Part shown: piece by piece, positions 16,935 through 27,000 of the stretch
How the letters are laid out: each line of letters starts with the position of its first letter
Numbering within the stretch: the stretch's first letter is position 1
Origin: UBA1447 sp964612185
GTDB lineage: Bacteria; Bacillota; Clostridia; Oscillospirales; Acutalibacteraceae
DNA length: 36,216 nucleotides
Assembly (NCBI GenBank): GCA_964612185.1
Contig: CAZTCR010000029.1
Location: 1-36,216 of the forward strand
Direction: 5' to 3'
The notes under the pieces: model-generated
Databases searched by the model: none
Told to the model about the DNA's origin: nothing
Seen by the model: only the letters and a program-made list of their open reading frames with translations
Position numbers and translations under genes: made by a program

Positions 16935-19304
16935 ATGAAAAAGGAAGATACAAAAAATAGAACACAGTCAACCGGTGCGGAACAACCTTTATATATGCTC
17001 ACCGACCGTGTGAAAAACCTTCGGGCGAATGCGCTGAACTGGCAGGAAACGCAGACCCCCTATATTGGCCAGCGGCTATACGGCGCGCTCAAAGGCCTTG
17101 CGTCAACAGGTTCCGATTCCCCCTGGATGCAACGGAAAAGCAGGATTCTCGCCGGCGTGATCGAACACTCCGCCGCGATTATTCAAGCAGATGAGCTGAT
17201 AGCCGGCTACAACTATTACGGCAGCGATGACGGCATGTGGAACGAAGTGAACCTTTACCCAAGAATGGAAAAGGGCAGGGCAAAACTTGACGAGTATCTT
17301 TGCCGGGGAATATTAACGCCGGAACAGATTGATTTTATGCTGAACACACTTGACACAACCGGCAAACATACAACGCATATGCCGTATGTTGTTCCACCCG
17401 CGCAGGATTATGAGGACGCCTGTACGGAAGGCGCGGTATGGTCCCCCGGTGTTGCGGAAAATCACACCGTTCTCGGTTACGAGAAGGTACTGAAAATCGG
17501 TTTTTCCGGTATCCTGGCCGAAATAGAGGAGAGCCTTCGCCATCTCGATTTAGCGGACGGCGTTTCGGTAAAAAAGAAACTGCTTTTAACCTGCGCGCGG
17601 AAGGTTACAAAAAGCGCCTGCGGATTGGGTGAACGGTATCGGCGGCAAGCCGAAGATCAACTCAAAACCTGCATGGATTATGTGCGCGCGCAGGAACTGA
17701 AAAATTTGATTGAGGTATTGGGCAATGTGCCCAAGAACCCCGCCCGGAACTTTTATGAGGCGGTGCAAAGCCTCTGGTTCGCGCATATCATCAACACATG
17801 GGAAGACGGCATCAACGCCAATTCTATCGGCCGGATTGACCAAATCTTATACCCCTATTACAAAAAAGATATTGATGAAGGCAGGATAACCCGTAACGAT
17901 GCCTTTGAGTTGCTGTGCTGCTTGTGGATTAAGCTGTACCGTGACTATGATGTGCAGCAGGCGATGATCGGCGGGGTTGACCGGGACAGCAATGACGCGG
18001 CCAATGAGCTGTCTTTCATGCTGCTCGATGTGACGGATGCGCTGGATTTTGTCCGCTGTCTATCGGTCAGGCTGCATAGCGGCAGCCCGCCCGCACTAAT
18101 CAAGCGGGCGTTCGAAATTGTCGGCAAGGGCAACGGGATCCCTTTCTTTTTCAACGACGACATTTTGATCCCGGCGCTGGTAAGCAACGGTATCGCGCTC
18201 GAAGACGCGCGCGATTACGCGGCCATCGGCTGTGTGGAAATTACTATCCCCGGTAAAGCCAACCCGCACGCGGTGAGCAACCGGATTAACCTGCTCAAAT
18301 GCCTGGAACTCGCGCTCAACGACGGCAGAAGCATCACCTGCGGTGACCAAGTCGGTGTGCATACGGGCGACCCCACAGGGATGAAGACTGTCCGGGATGT
18401 GATAGCAGCTTATGAAAAGCAAGTGGAATATTTTACAAAAATTGCTTGTTTTGAATCCAACCGGTTGGAAATGCAAAACAGCCTGACGCTGCCGCTGGTT
18501 TACAAATCAATCCTGACCGAAGGCTGCCTGGAGTCGGGCAGGGATTTCAGCGACGGCGGCGCGATGTATAATTACCATGAGAGCATGCCAATGGGCATCC
18601 CGAATGTAGCGGATTCTCTTGCGGCGCTGGACACACTGGTTTTCCGTGAAAAAAAGTTCACCCTGCCCCAAGTGGTTCAGATGATGAAGGATGATTTTCC
18701 GGATGAATATGTGCGGCAGGAGTTTTTAAACAGAGCGCCGAAGTTCGGCAATGACGATGACCTGGTTGACAGTTATGCAGCAAGGGTTATGGAGCATTTC
18801 TGCAAAACGCTTAAAAACATACAAGGTATCAGCGGGCTCGGTTTCTTCGCGCAGCCGTTCACCTTCCTTTGGCTGATAGAAGCAGGCCGGATGACCGCCG
18901 CGACCCCGGACGGACGCCGGCATGGCGAAAACATTGCGTACAGCATTTCCCCCATGCAGGGCAGGGACAGCAGCGGGCTGACGGCGGTGCTCAACTCCAT
19001 CGCCAAACTGCCGGCGAACATGGCGGCGGGCAGCACCTCCGCGATTATCGAGGTGGACCCGGCGCTGTTTGCACCGGATAAAATCGCCCAAATGGTGGTT
19101 TTAATGCGCACGGCCATCCAGAAGGGTGTCGGGCAGCTACAGTTTAATGTCACCAATGCCGAAACGCTCAAAAAAGCACAAGTCGAGCCAGACAAATATC
19201 AAAACCTTGCGGTGCGCGTTTCCGGCTTCAGCCAAAAGTTTTGTCTGTTGGATAAAAGTCTGCAGGACCATATCATCGCGCGCACAAAACACAACGGGTT
19301 TTAG
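16935..19304 (+). CDS. glycyl radical enzyme, pyruvate-formate-lyase family, unknown substrate
   Basis: A 789-residue member of the glycyl radical enzyme superfamily. It carries the radical loop RVSGFSQKF with Gly764, 25 residues from the C-terminus. The active-site loop is AIGCVEITIPG, with thiyl Cys433 and Glu435. The Cys-x-Glu arrangement is shared with dehydratases, lyases and decarboxylases such as glycerol dehydratase and choline TMA-lyase, and excludes pyruvate formate-lyase itself, which has two adjacent Cys. Those families usually have GCVEP; Ile436 replaces the Pro. The substrate therefore cannot be named. The RBS (GAAAGGA, about 16919-16924) fits the ATG. The cognate activase gene follows 21 bp downstream. 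The protein is oxygen-sensitive by nature, so the host is anaerobic. Its place after glycosidase genes suggests a C-O or C-C cleavage on a sugar-derived product. Confidence 0.9.
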   Translation: MKKEDTKNRTQSTGAEQPLYMLTDRVKNLRANALNWQETQTPYIGQRLYGALKGLASTGSDSPWMQRKSRILAGVIEHSAAIIQADELIAGYNYYGSDDGMWNEVNLYPRMEKGRAKLDEYLCRGILTPEQIDFMLNTLDTTGKHTTHMPYVVPPAQDYEDACTEGAVWSPGVAENHTVLGYEKVLKIGFSGILAEIEESLRHLDLADGVSVKKKLLLTCARKVTKSACGLGERYRRQAEDQLKTCMDYVRAQELKNLIEVLGNVPKNPARNFYEAVQSLWFAHIINTWEDGINANSIGRIDQILYPYYKKDIDEGRITRNDAFELLCCLWIKLYRDYDVQQAMIGGVDRDSNDAANELSFMLLDVTDALDFVRCLSVRLHSGSPPALIKRAFEIVGKGNGIPFFFNDDILIPALVSNGIALEDARDYAAIGCVEITIPGKANPHAVSNRINLLKCLELALNDGRSITCGDQVGVHTGDPTGMKTVRDVIAAYEKQVEYFTKIACFESNRLEMQNSLTLPLVYKSILTEGCLESGRDFSDGGAMYNYHESMPMGIPNVADSLAALDTLVFREKKFTLPQVVQMMKDDFPDEYVRQEFLNRAPKFGNDDDLVDSYAARVMEHFCKTLKNIQGISGLGFFAQPFTFLWLIEAGRMTAATPDGRRHGENIAYSISPMQGRDSSGLTAVLNSIAKLPANMAAGSTSAIIEVDPALFAPDKIAQMVVLMRTAIQKGVGQLQFNVTNAETLKKAQVEPDKYQNLAVRVSGFSQKFCLLDKSLQDHIIARTKHNGF

Positions 19305-19325
19305 CATAACCTTCGGAGGGCTTGG

Positions 19326-20162
19326 ATGAACGGGAACATATTTAATATACAGCGGTTTTCAATTGACGACGGACCCGGTATCCGCACAGTGGTATTTTTG
19401 AAAGGCTGCCCTTTGCGCTGCGCGTGGTGCCACAATCCGGAAGGGTTGCATACGGCACCTGAAATTATGTTCTTTCCGCAAAAATGCATCGGCTGCGGCA
19501 AGTGCTTTGAGGTTTGCCTGAATAACGGCCACATTATTGTTGGCGGAGAAAGACTGTTTGTCCGGGAAGCCTGCGAGCACTGCAGAAAATGCGCCGCCGT
19601 CTGTTATGCCCAGGCGCTTGAATTAACCGGGCGGCGTGTAACCCCCGGCGAAGTGGTTGACGAAATCAAAAAGGACGCTTTGTTTTATGAAAACTCCGGC
19701 GGCGGCGCGACCTTCTCCGGCGGGGAACCGCTTTTGCAGGCGGATTTTTTAAGGGAGATATTAATCGAATGCAAAACACTCGGTTATCACTGCGCGGTGG
19801 AAACAGCCGGACATGTGCCGTGGGGCGCGTTTGAAAAAATTCTGCCCTATACGGACCTGTTCTTGTATGACATCAAAATCATGGACGAGGCACTGCATAA
19901 ACAATGCACCGGCTCCGGCAACAAGCGCATTATCGGCAATCTGAAAAAGCTGGTGAACGCCGGGGCGGAAGTGATCGTGAGAACGCCGGAGATTCCGGGC
20001 ATCAACGACACACCGGAAGAAAAGCAGAAACTGGCCGCTCTGCTGGCAGAGCTCGGCGGGCTAAAGCATGAGGTGCTCCCGTACCACCGCCTGGGCGAAA
20101 ATAAGTATGAAAGTTTAGGGTTGGCAAAGCCGCAAGACTTCACCCGCGATATCCTACAGTAG
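19326..20162 (+). CDS. glycyl-radical enzyme activating enzyme (radical SAM)
   Basis: A 278-residue PflA-type activase that uses S-adenosylmethionine and a [4Fe-4S] cluster to place the radical on Gly764 of the preceding enzyme. The radical SAM motif is C28-x3-C32-x2-C35 (LKGCPLRCAWC). A ferredoxin-like insert carries two further cluster motifs: C54, C57, C60, C64 and C83, C86, C89, C93. This insert is found in activases of dehydratase-type and decarboxylase-type enzymes and is missing from PflA itself. SAM-binding features GGGATFSGGEPLLQ (near 120-133) and later TPEIPGIND are present. The RBS GGAGGG lies five bases upstream of the ATG. It is the last gene of the operon, with a strong terminator 24 bp after the stop. 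Confidence 0.93.
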   Translation: MNGNIFNIQRFSIDDGPGIRTVVFLKGCPLRCAWCHNPEGLHTAPEIMFFPQKCIGCGKCFEVCLNNGHIIVGGERLFVREACEHCRKCAAVCYAQALELTGRRVTPGEVVDEIKKDALFYENSGGGATFSGGEPLLQADFLREILIECKTLGYHCAVETAGHVPWGAFEKILPYTDLFLYDIKIMDEALHKQCTGSGNKRIIGNLKKLVNAGAEVIVRTPEIPGINDTPEEKQKLAALLAELGGLKHEVLPYHRLGENKYESLGLAKPQDFTRDILQ

Positions 20163-20185
20163 TCAGACAATTAGTACGCTATACA

Positions 20186-20215
20186 AAAAGCCCCGGCTGT
20201 CAGGCCGGGGCTTTT
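20186..20215. terminator. bidirectional intrinsic terminator
   Basis: A perfect 12-bp stem, AAAAGCCCCGGC (20186-20197) with GCCGGGGCTTTT (20204-20215), closes a 6-base loop. It ends the plus-strand catabolic operon. On the minus strand five T follow, so it also ends the cohesin-protein gene. Confidence 0.92.
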
Positions 20216-20228
20216 GCTGAAAGAGAGT

Positions 20229-23200
20229 TTAATCCACTATAATTTCGACCGATTCGATCGCGTCATACGCGCCGTAAGAGGCATCGCTTTTCACCAGAAC
20301 CGATATGGTATAAACACCCGGTTTTCTCGGTGTCCAAATGCAATGCTGATTGACCGAGTAATTCTGAAGGGTGCCAGTACCCATATACACATCACTGACA
20401 CGGAACTTATACAGGAGGTTCTCGGTGTTCGCGCTGGTAGCAGATGTTTTTATCGTTATCGGTGCCCTTGCATGTGCATTGGCATTGAGTTCAGATCCAT
20501 TAATCGTGATGCTCACGCCGTCTGCGATTTCATCCAAAGGATCCGTTACGCTCGCGGCGACGCTCATTTTTTCCTCAAAGGAGCCGGCTTGCACGGTTTT
20601 CATCCGGACTTCAATGGAGTAGTTGCCTACGCGGGCGGGCTTCCAGTCAAGGGTGTTGTCGCTGCTCCAGTCCTTGACGAGCACAGTTCCCTTGGCATCA
20701 TTGCGCCAGAAGGAGTAAAGCACCGGTCCGCTGAGTGTCGATGTTGCGGTAAAGAGCACCGGAGTGCCTTTTGGTATGTTGCTCAAACCAACATCCGCAG
20801 TAAGAGTCATTGCAGGTGGGTTCCCTGGATCTCCGGGGTCGCCCGGATCACCCGGATCACCTGGGTCGCCTGGGTCGCCTGGGTCACCTGGGTCTCCTGG
20901 GTCTCCGGGATCTCCTGCCTCCGCGGCGGCTTGCGGTATGACAATAGTTCTATAGATACCGTCGTCATAAAGTCCATCGGTCTGAGTGACAGACTCCCTG
21001 TTGACATAACCGCGGATCAGATACACGCCCGCCTGGGTAAAGGTGTAGGTGATGTTGTCTTCCGGGCCGAACAGTCCGGAGGTGTAAATCGGCACCCTGC
21101 CCGCCTCGCCCACTTTGAAGTAGAAAGATCCGTTTGTAAAATTCGGGTTGATGGTGACGGTCCTCGGCAGAACATTATTTGGTCCCGCGTCAAAGGTCAT
21201 GTCGGTGATATTTGCATATACAATGCTTTCATCCAGCTCGTAAAGTTGGAATTGAATTGTTTGGCTGTCACTCGTTGTACCGTTCCCCGCCGTGAGCTCA
21301 ATTGTATAGACGCCCGCCGTCAAAGCGGAGATGTCCCAAACAAATTCGTTGTAGTTGCTCACGGTCAGCATGTCTGCGGTTTCCGCAACGGTTGCCGTAA
21401 AGCCGGTGCCGGCCACATTGTTGGCGACGACTTTAAGCAGTACGGACGCGCCGGCTTTAATCTCCTTGACTTCGCTGCCGGTTGAATACTCGCCGTCAAC
21501 GAGCACCTTTGTAATAACAACTTCCGAGACGCTTTCCGGTGTGTAGGAATCCCTGTATTCTTTAATGAAGTCGCCGTTTTCATCGGTAACCCGAACCGCT
21601 ATGGTGTAGTTCGCGTCCGGCGATACAAACGCGGGAACGGTAAATTCAATATTACCGCCGACGGCCGGTGTACCCATGCTGCCCGGTGTGTACGGCTGCA
21701 GAAGTATCCATTGCTCGGACTGCGTTTCAAGGTTGCCGAGTATATCGTCCGTTACGATTTTTTGATAGCCCCAAATCTGATAGTTGTTGTCCGAAGCCCA
21801 TCCCTCAATGTTTACAACCATAGTATCTTGTATTTTAGTAACGGTCACAGCCGGTTTGGCAGCAGCCCATTGCGCGGTATAAGTGGTGTTCTCAGCCGGA
21901 ACTGTCGGCGGTACAGCCGGAGACCATCCGTCGAACACAAAGCCTTCTTTTAAGACAAGCGGTGCGTTCAGTTGGGCGCCGGGCTGCATGGTAACAGGTC
22001 CCCAGCCGCCGGTTCCGCCGGCCGCGTCAAAGGTGATGGAAACTTCCTGAACCGCTGTCCACTGTGCCACACATTGGGTATTGCCGGCCGGCATTAGAGC
22101 AGGTACGACCGGCAGCCAGCCGGCAAAGATAAATCCGGTTCTGGTCGGGTCTGCCGGTGCGGTTACTGCGGTGTTATAATCCTGTGTAATCGGAGATATC
22201 GCCGAGCCGCCGGCAGAATTAAAGGTTATTGTGTACTGATTAATTGTCCACTGTGCTGTATAGGTAGTGTCCATCGCCGGCATGGTGGCGGGCAGTACCG
22301 GAATCCAGCCTGCAAAGGTGTAGCCGGGCTTTGTGGGATTCGCCGGTGCGGTAACCGTGGTGTTGTAGTTCTGTGTGATTGCACTCACGGGCGAGCCGCC
22401 ATCGGAATTAAAACTGATTGTGTAGGGGATGGCTGTCCACTGCGCCACACAGGTCGTATTGGAGCCTGGCATAGTGGAGGGGACAACCGGCAGCCAGCCG
22501 TTAAAGATATAACCGGTCTTGGTCGGATTGGCCGGTGTGGTGACTGCGGTGTTGTATTCCTGTGTGATAGCATTCACAGGCGTGCCGCCGTCAGTGTTGA
22601 ATGTTATGGTGTATTGGTTAATTGTCCATTTTGCCACGCAGACGGTGTTGGATGCGGGCATAACGGTTGGTACGGCGGGCAGCCAGCCGGCGAAGGTATA
22701 ACCCGCCTTGGTGGGATTCGCCGGCGCGGTTATCGCGGTGTTATAGTTCTGCGTGATCGTGCTGACAGGTGTGCCGCCATCGGTATTAAAAGTAACGGTA
22801 TACTGATTGATAGTCCACTGCGCGACACACTGGACATTATACGCCGGCATTGTTGCCGGCACGGCGGGTATCCAGCCGTTAAAAGTGTAGCCCGTTCTTG
22901 TCGGGTTGGCGGGGGCTGCAACCGATGTGTCATATAATTGGCTGATGGTATTCACCGCCGAGCCGCCGGCCGAATCAAAGGTTATCGAGTATTGATTCAA
23001 TGCCCAAACGGCGTAGAAGGTGATGATGTCGTTCGGGGCAGCCGTCAGGTTGAGCACGCTCTGCCCGTCTGTGTAGGAGGGGGATGACGCGCCGGCGTTT
23101 ACAGACCAGCCCAGAAAACTGTAGCCGGCTCTTGAGTAACCTGAAGAGGTCAGGTTGGAGGCGGTATCGTAGGTGTGCAAAGAACTCGCGGTTGTGCCGG

Positions 23201-23942
23201 TGCCGCCGTTTGTTCCGTAATTAATGGTATAAGTGTTGGCCGTCCACTTCGCGTAGAAGGTCACATTCATCGCGCCGAGCGTATAAGGCCAACTAACGGC
23301 GTTTGTAAAGCCTGCCTCATAAAACCAGCCGGCGAAGGTGTAGCCCGTTTTTGTCGGATTGGCGGGCTGCGTGACCTGCGTGTTGGCTGCCTGCGTGACC
23401 GGTGAAACTGCCGTACCGCCGTTTGTGATAAAGTCAACGGTGTACTGCGGTACCGCGAGTGTCACACTGCCGTTGGTGGTAGCGGAGTTTAACAAATTGA
23501 AATCTTTGTCATACAGCTCCTCATGCGTCAAGGTCAGCGGTGTGGAACCTGTCCAGCCTTCTTTAATGGTGAAAGTAACATCCATGAGCGAGCCGCCCGC
23601 TGTGATGCCATACATCGCCATAAAAGAATCCTTGACCCTGGGGACAATCGCGCCGTTGAGGACAGAAGTAGCCCCCGTAGCCGCGCCGCCCACGGCAGCC
23701 GACTTGAAGGTCAGCTTTGTGCTGTCATAGGTCAGCACAAAATCTGCCGCGGCCAAACCGGAATTCGCGGTAATGTTCAGCGATACAACTACATCGGTAC
23801 CTGCCGCACCGCTGGCATTGGTGACGGTGAACTGGATCGGGTCGTACGCGAAAGCGGTGATGGATGTTGACAGTGTCAGCACAAGGAGTACCGCCGCCAA
23901 AAAGTAACTTGCCGCTCTCATTAGCCTTTTCTGTGTTTTCAT
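20229..23942 (-). CDS. large exported cohesin protein with InlB-type repeats
   Basis: 1237 residues. A signal peptide (about 1-32, ending STSITAFA) is followed by a cohesin domain (about 33-163): VVVSLNITANSGLAAADFVL, TYDSTKLTF and the closing strand GSLMDVTFTIKEG. Eight Listeria-Bacteroides (InlB B-type) repeats follow, about 167-696, each with the core GYTFAGW and ending in AQWT. Repeats 3-7 are all 63 residues. Beta-sandwich regions (about 700-1005), a linker of about ten Gly-Asp-Pro triplets (about 1010-1042), and two more Ig-like domains complete the protein. No LPXTG motif, SLH domain or dockerin is visible, so attachment to the cell is unexplained. A cohesin binds a dockerin, and the protein encoded just upstream ends in one. 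RBS GAGGGGGA. The protein is probably a surface or secreted scaffold or adhesin. Confidence 0.85.
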   Translation of the reverse strand: MKTQKRLMRAASYFLAAVLLVLTLSTSITAFAYDPIQFTVTNASGAAGTDVVVSLNITANSGLAAADFVLTYDSTKLTFKSAAVGGAATGATSVLNGAIVPRVKDSFMAMYGITAGGSLMDVTFTIKEGWTGSTPLTLTHEELYDKDFNLLNSATTNGSVTLAVPQYTVDFITNGGTAVSPVTQAANTQVTQPANPTKTGYTFAGWFYEAGFTNAVSWPYTLGAMNVTFYAKWTANTYTINYGTNGGTGTTASSLHTYDTASNLTSSGYSRAGYSFLGWSVNAGASSPSYTDGQSVLNLTAAPNDIITFYAVWALNQYSITFDSAGGSAVNTISQLYDTSVAAPANPTRTGYTFNGWIPAVPATMPAYNVQCVAQWTINQYTVTFNTDGGTPVSTITQNYNTAITAPANPTKAGYTFAGWLPAVPTVMPASNTVCVAKWTINQYTITFNTDGGTPVNAITQEYNTAVTTPANPTKTGYIFNGWLPVVPSTMPGSNTTCVAQWTAIPYTISFNSDGGSPVSAITQNYNTTVTAPANPTKPGYTFAGWIPVLPATMPAMDTTYTAQWTINQYTITFNSAGGSAISPITQDYNTAVTAPADPTRTGFIFAGWLPVVPALMPAGNTQCVAQWTAVQEVSITFDAAGGTGGWGPVTMQPGAQLNAPLVLKEGFVFDGWSPAVPPTVPAENTTYTAQWAAAKPAVTVTKIQDTMVVNIEGWASDNNYQIWGYQKIVTDDILGNLETQSEQWILLQPYTPGSMGTPAVGGNIEFTVPAFVSPDANYTIAVRVTDENGDFIKEYRDSYTPESVSEVVITKVLVDGEYSTGSEVKEIKAGASVLLKVVANNVAGTGFTATVAETADMLTVSNYNEFVWDISALTAGVYTIELTAGNGTTSDSQTIQFQLYELDESIVYANITDMTFDAGPNNVLPRTVTINPNFTNGSFYFKVGEAGRVPIYTSGLFGPEDNITYTFTQAGVYLIRGYVNRESVTQTDGLYDDGIYRTIVIPQAAAEAGDPGDPGDPGDPGDPGDPGDPGDPGDPGDPGNPPAMTLTADVGLSNIPKGTPVLFTATSTLSGPVLYSFWRNDAKGTVLVKDWSSDNTLDWKPARVGNYSIEVRMKTVQAGSFEEKMSVAASVTDPLDEIADGVSITINGSELNANAHARAPITIKTSATSANTENLLYKFRVSDVYMGTGTLQNYSVNQHCIWTPRKPGVYTISVLVKSDASYGAYDAIESVEIIVD
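20824..20922 (-). repeat. 9-bp tandem repeat encoding Gly-Asp-Pro linker
   Basis: About ten units of a 9-base repeat (variants of CCTGGGTCG on the plus strand) encode Gly-Asp-Pro triplets on the minus strand, ending in one Gly-Asn-Pro. The wobble positions vary from unit to unit, so the array is not fresh. Gly-X-Pro triplets can act as an extended or collagen-like spacer. Slippage could change its length. Confidence 0.85.
22047..22991 (-). repeat. five 189-bp coding repeats
   Basis: Five successive units of exactly 63 codons encode InlB-type repeats 3-7 of the cohesin protein. Protein sequence is strongly conserved (ITFNxDGG, PANPTKTGY, GWLPxVP, WTINQ), and the DNA is recognisably repeated. 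Expansion or contraction by recombination is likely. Confidence 0.8.
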
Positions 23943-24020
23943 AAAGTATCCCCCTCGTTTTGTTGCCCCGCAGAAGCGTGGGTATATATCGGTTTTGCCT
24001 TGCCGTGGTGTTCCCGGTTG

Positions 24021-24048
24021 ACCGCCCGGTTGTTCAGTTCCGGGCGGT
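24021..24048. other. perfect GC-rich hairpin between dockerin and cohesin genes
   Basis: ACCGCCCGG (24021-24029) pairs perfectly with CCGGGCGGT (24040-24048) around a 10-base loop. No T-run follows on either strand, so it is not a standard terminator. It may mark an mRNA-processing or stability site, or weaken read-through from the dockerin gene into the cohesin gene. The 119-bp gap shows no convincing promoter. Confidence 0.5.
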
Positions 24049-24061
24049 ATAAGCGTCCGGG

Positions 24062-27000
24062 TTAAAAGGAAGTGATCACGCCTGCGGAGTACTGCAGTAT
24101 CTTAAGGGCATCAATCGATGTGACCGTGCCGGAATTGTTTACATCGCCGGCCAGTGCCTGGAAACCGTCCAGACCAATCACTTCAGCGGAGGATTGCAGC
24201 GCCATTAAGGCATCCACGGATCTTGTCAGCCCGTCACGGCTCAAATCGCCGTACACAACGATAGTGTAGGAAGCGATTACGGTCTCGCCATTCATCAGGT
24301 CAACGACCGTGCTGGTACCAGGACGGACAGGCGCACCGGTATACACCAGAGTGCCACCTTCGGAGGCTTGCAACAGGTTGGCAAGGCTTTCACCTAAATC
24401 AAGGCCGAAAATGAAGTTGTTGATTTCGTCAATGACCACATCTTCCTGCACCGACTCCACAATAATGGCTTCAAGCTGGGCAATGGCGTTTTGAATCGCG
24501 GCTGCCGCGGCATTGATAATAGCCTGGTTGGCGGCATTCATCGCTAAACCGGGTTGAACCGCAAGGGCGTCGGCAAGCGCCGCTGTCAATGCGGACAAAC
24601 TCGTGGGCGTGTAAAGCGCCTGGTTGAGTGCTTGCGCCTGAGCCAGCGCGGCAAGGAGCGGCGCGTAATCGGCGGACCGGAGGAGTTCTTTCCAGGTTTC
24701 AATGAGATTTTCCCGCGCCGTATTGACCTTTGTCTGGCGGAGTGAGGGCCCGTTGTCCAAATTGACGGAGGTCGCAAAATTGTATGCGCGCTCAAAATCA
24801 TTCCAGGATGCTGTTGTATAATCGGTTTCATTAAGCGCGCCGAAATTGACGAGTGTCAGCGCTTCACTCAGCCGGGTTTTAACCGTGGGAACGCGGACGA
24901 GCCGCGCGGCATAAAGGTTGAAACGGTTGAGCGCGTAAGCGACCGATACGGCCTGAACGGGTTTCATGTTTTCCTGTGCCTCAGCATAGTCGATCACCCA
25001 TTGGTCGTGCGCCAAATTGAAGGCTGCCACCTGCTCGGGTGTCGGCGCCGGGGTGGTTTGAAGAATCGGTTCTTCGGGAAGCTGCTGAGAACCCCAGATA
25101 CCGCTCGCGTTGCCTCTCTCATCGCTGTACCGGTTGTAGGTGTAGGCGACATAATCGTCCTTGCCGAAGTAGTTGTAGAGCGGATCATCGTAGTCGTATG
25201 TCAGTTTGATGCCCGGATTCAACGGATCCTCGTAAGTGTTAGGGGGAGATATGCCATCCAGCGCGGTTTTTAGCGGTTCGACGCCGCCGGTGGAAATCGC
25301 TGACAACTCCAGCGTTTCAATGGCGTCTTTCAGCGCTGTGGCGGCTGCCTGGAAGTTAGCAGCATGCGTGGTCATGAATGAAGCGGCTTGCCTTGGTCTG
25401 TAACAAATCGCGGCTGCGTTTTTGATTGCAGCAATATAGTTGTTGTATGCCGTTTGGTCGGAATAGCTGTTCGGGTCGCGGTTCGCCGATATGGCGCCGG
25501 CGAGAAGCCCGGGCAGGTCATAGTCCGTGTAAAGTACAACTTTGTAAGGTATTGTGAAAGTTTCCGACTTGCCGCCCAATATGAAAGATGCTTTTGTTCT
25601 TGTCGCGGTAAACACATAGTTGGAGGCGTACAGCCCGTCGGCCGGCCTTGTCGGTGAAGTGCTCACAGTAAAGTATTTGGGTGTCCAAGTGCCGCCGTCC
25701 CCGTTGTTGCTGATGTTGGTGAACGGTGCCGCTGATATGCCATTCGCGACAAATGTTGCATTAACCGTGGCCGCGTCGCGGGTCACAGTTGCACTCGTAC
25801 TGTGAGAACCAAGAGTTCCATTTGGATCTCTTGTGATTTGAGCGACGGGGTTTTTCAGTTCCTGCATAGAGGCGTTCTTGTCAATCGGATATTGCGCCAT
25901 ATCCAGCAGCCATTGCGCGTAAGCGTCATCGTAAGCGTCAATTTCATCCTGCGTGGCGTCCGGCTCGGGGGCTTCGGGAGCCTCCGGAGCAGCGGGATAG
26001 TTGAGATAAGTGTTGAGGTATTTCATTTTATGGTAGTTGTTATCCCCGGCGTCCACCGTCGTCCAGACCGTTCCGTCGTCAACAACGGTTGAAACATAAG
26101 CATACGCGCGTTGAGATAGCGGAACGGGGGTGAGCACCGCGCCGTTTTCTGTGAGGACATTGTAAGTGACGGTGACCATCAGCTGGCCGCCTTCGGTAAA
26201 GGTGCCTCCAATCGCGCAGGAGACTTCGGCGCCGCCGTTGATGACGGTGCCCGCGAGGTTGGTCAGCGTAATCGCGGGTATGCTGGAGGCAATGGAAACA
26301 ATACTTATTTTATAAAGGTTGTCCTGCACAAAATTGCCGTTTGCGTCCGTAGCACCGGTGTTGATACCGGTCGAGTCGTTGCGGATAAGGAAGGAGCCGG
26401 TCGTTGCGTTGACCACATTGGGCAGCTGAATGTCCGGATCCTGGTACGCCTGCGGGGTGCTCCGCTTCATAGCCGAGGCTATCAGCGGAATAATAGCAGG
26501 CATGATGGAAGTTTTGTAGGTGTTCAGCTGGGTGAGAATGTTTTTGATGATAACAGCGAGATTGGCATTTGTGATGATGGCATCAAAGGTGGTAAAGCTG
26601 CCAACCGCCGCCGGGAAGATGCTGTTGATGACACGCGTGACCGTGTCAATAAGAATTTGCTTAATGGTTTTCGTCGCGAGCTCGGAATCCCCGCGCCTGG
26701 CAAGCAGGGAAAGGAGGCCGTTGACATCAAGGTTCAACGCGCCGCCGATGAGTCTATTGATTAGCAGTTCATAGGAGCTGCCGTTGATGTCCGCCGGCAG
26801 CCAGTTGGCTTGCAGCAGGATGGTGAAGGCAAGCGTATTGACAGCCGCCCAGGGGTCGGTGGAGCTGAAGGTCGCCCTGAATAAACCGGCATAGTTTGTT
26901 CTGAGCCAGTTCGTCGCTGCGAGAAGGGTGGCGTCAAGCCCCTGGCCGTAAGCGAGCAACCCTGTTCCGGGGGTTGTGCCTGTTTCCGGATTCATATCCG

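Noticed and set aside
20214..21485. 423-codon plus-strand frame with repeated Trp-Val segments
   Set aside because: The repeats are just the other-strand reading of the Gly-Asp-Pro array; the minus-strand gene has a signal peptide, cohesin and repeats.
20824..22991. CRISPR-like periodic repeats
   Set aside because: The periods are 9 bp and 189 bp, in frame and protein-coding, with no unique spacers.
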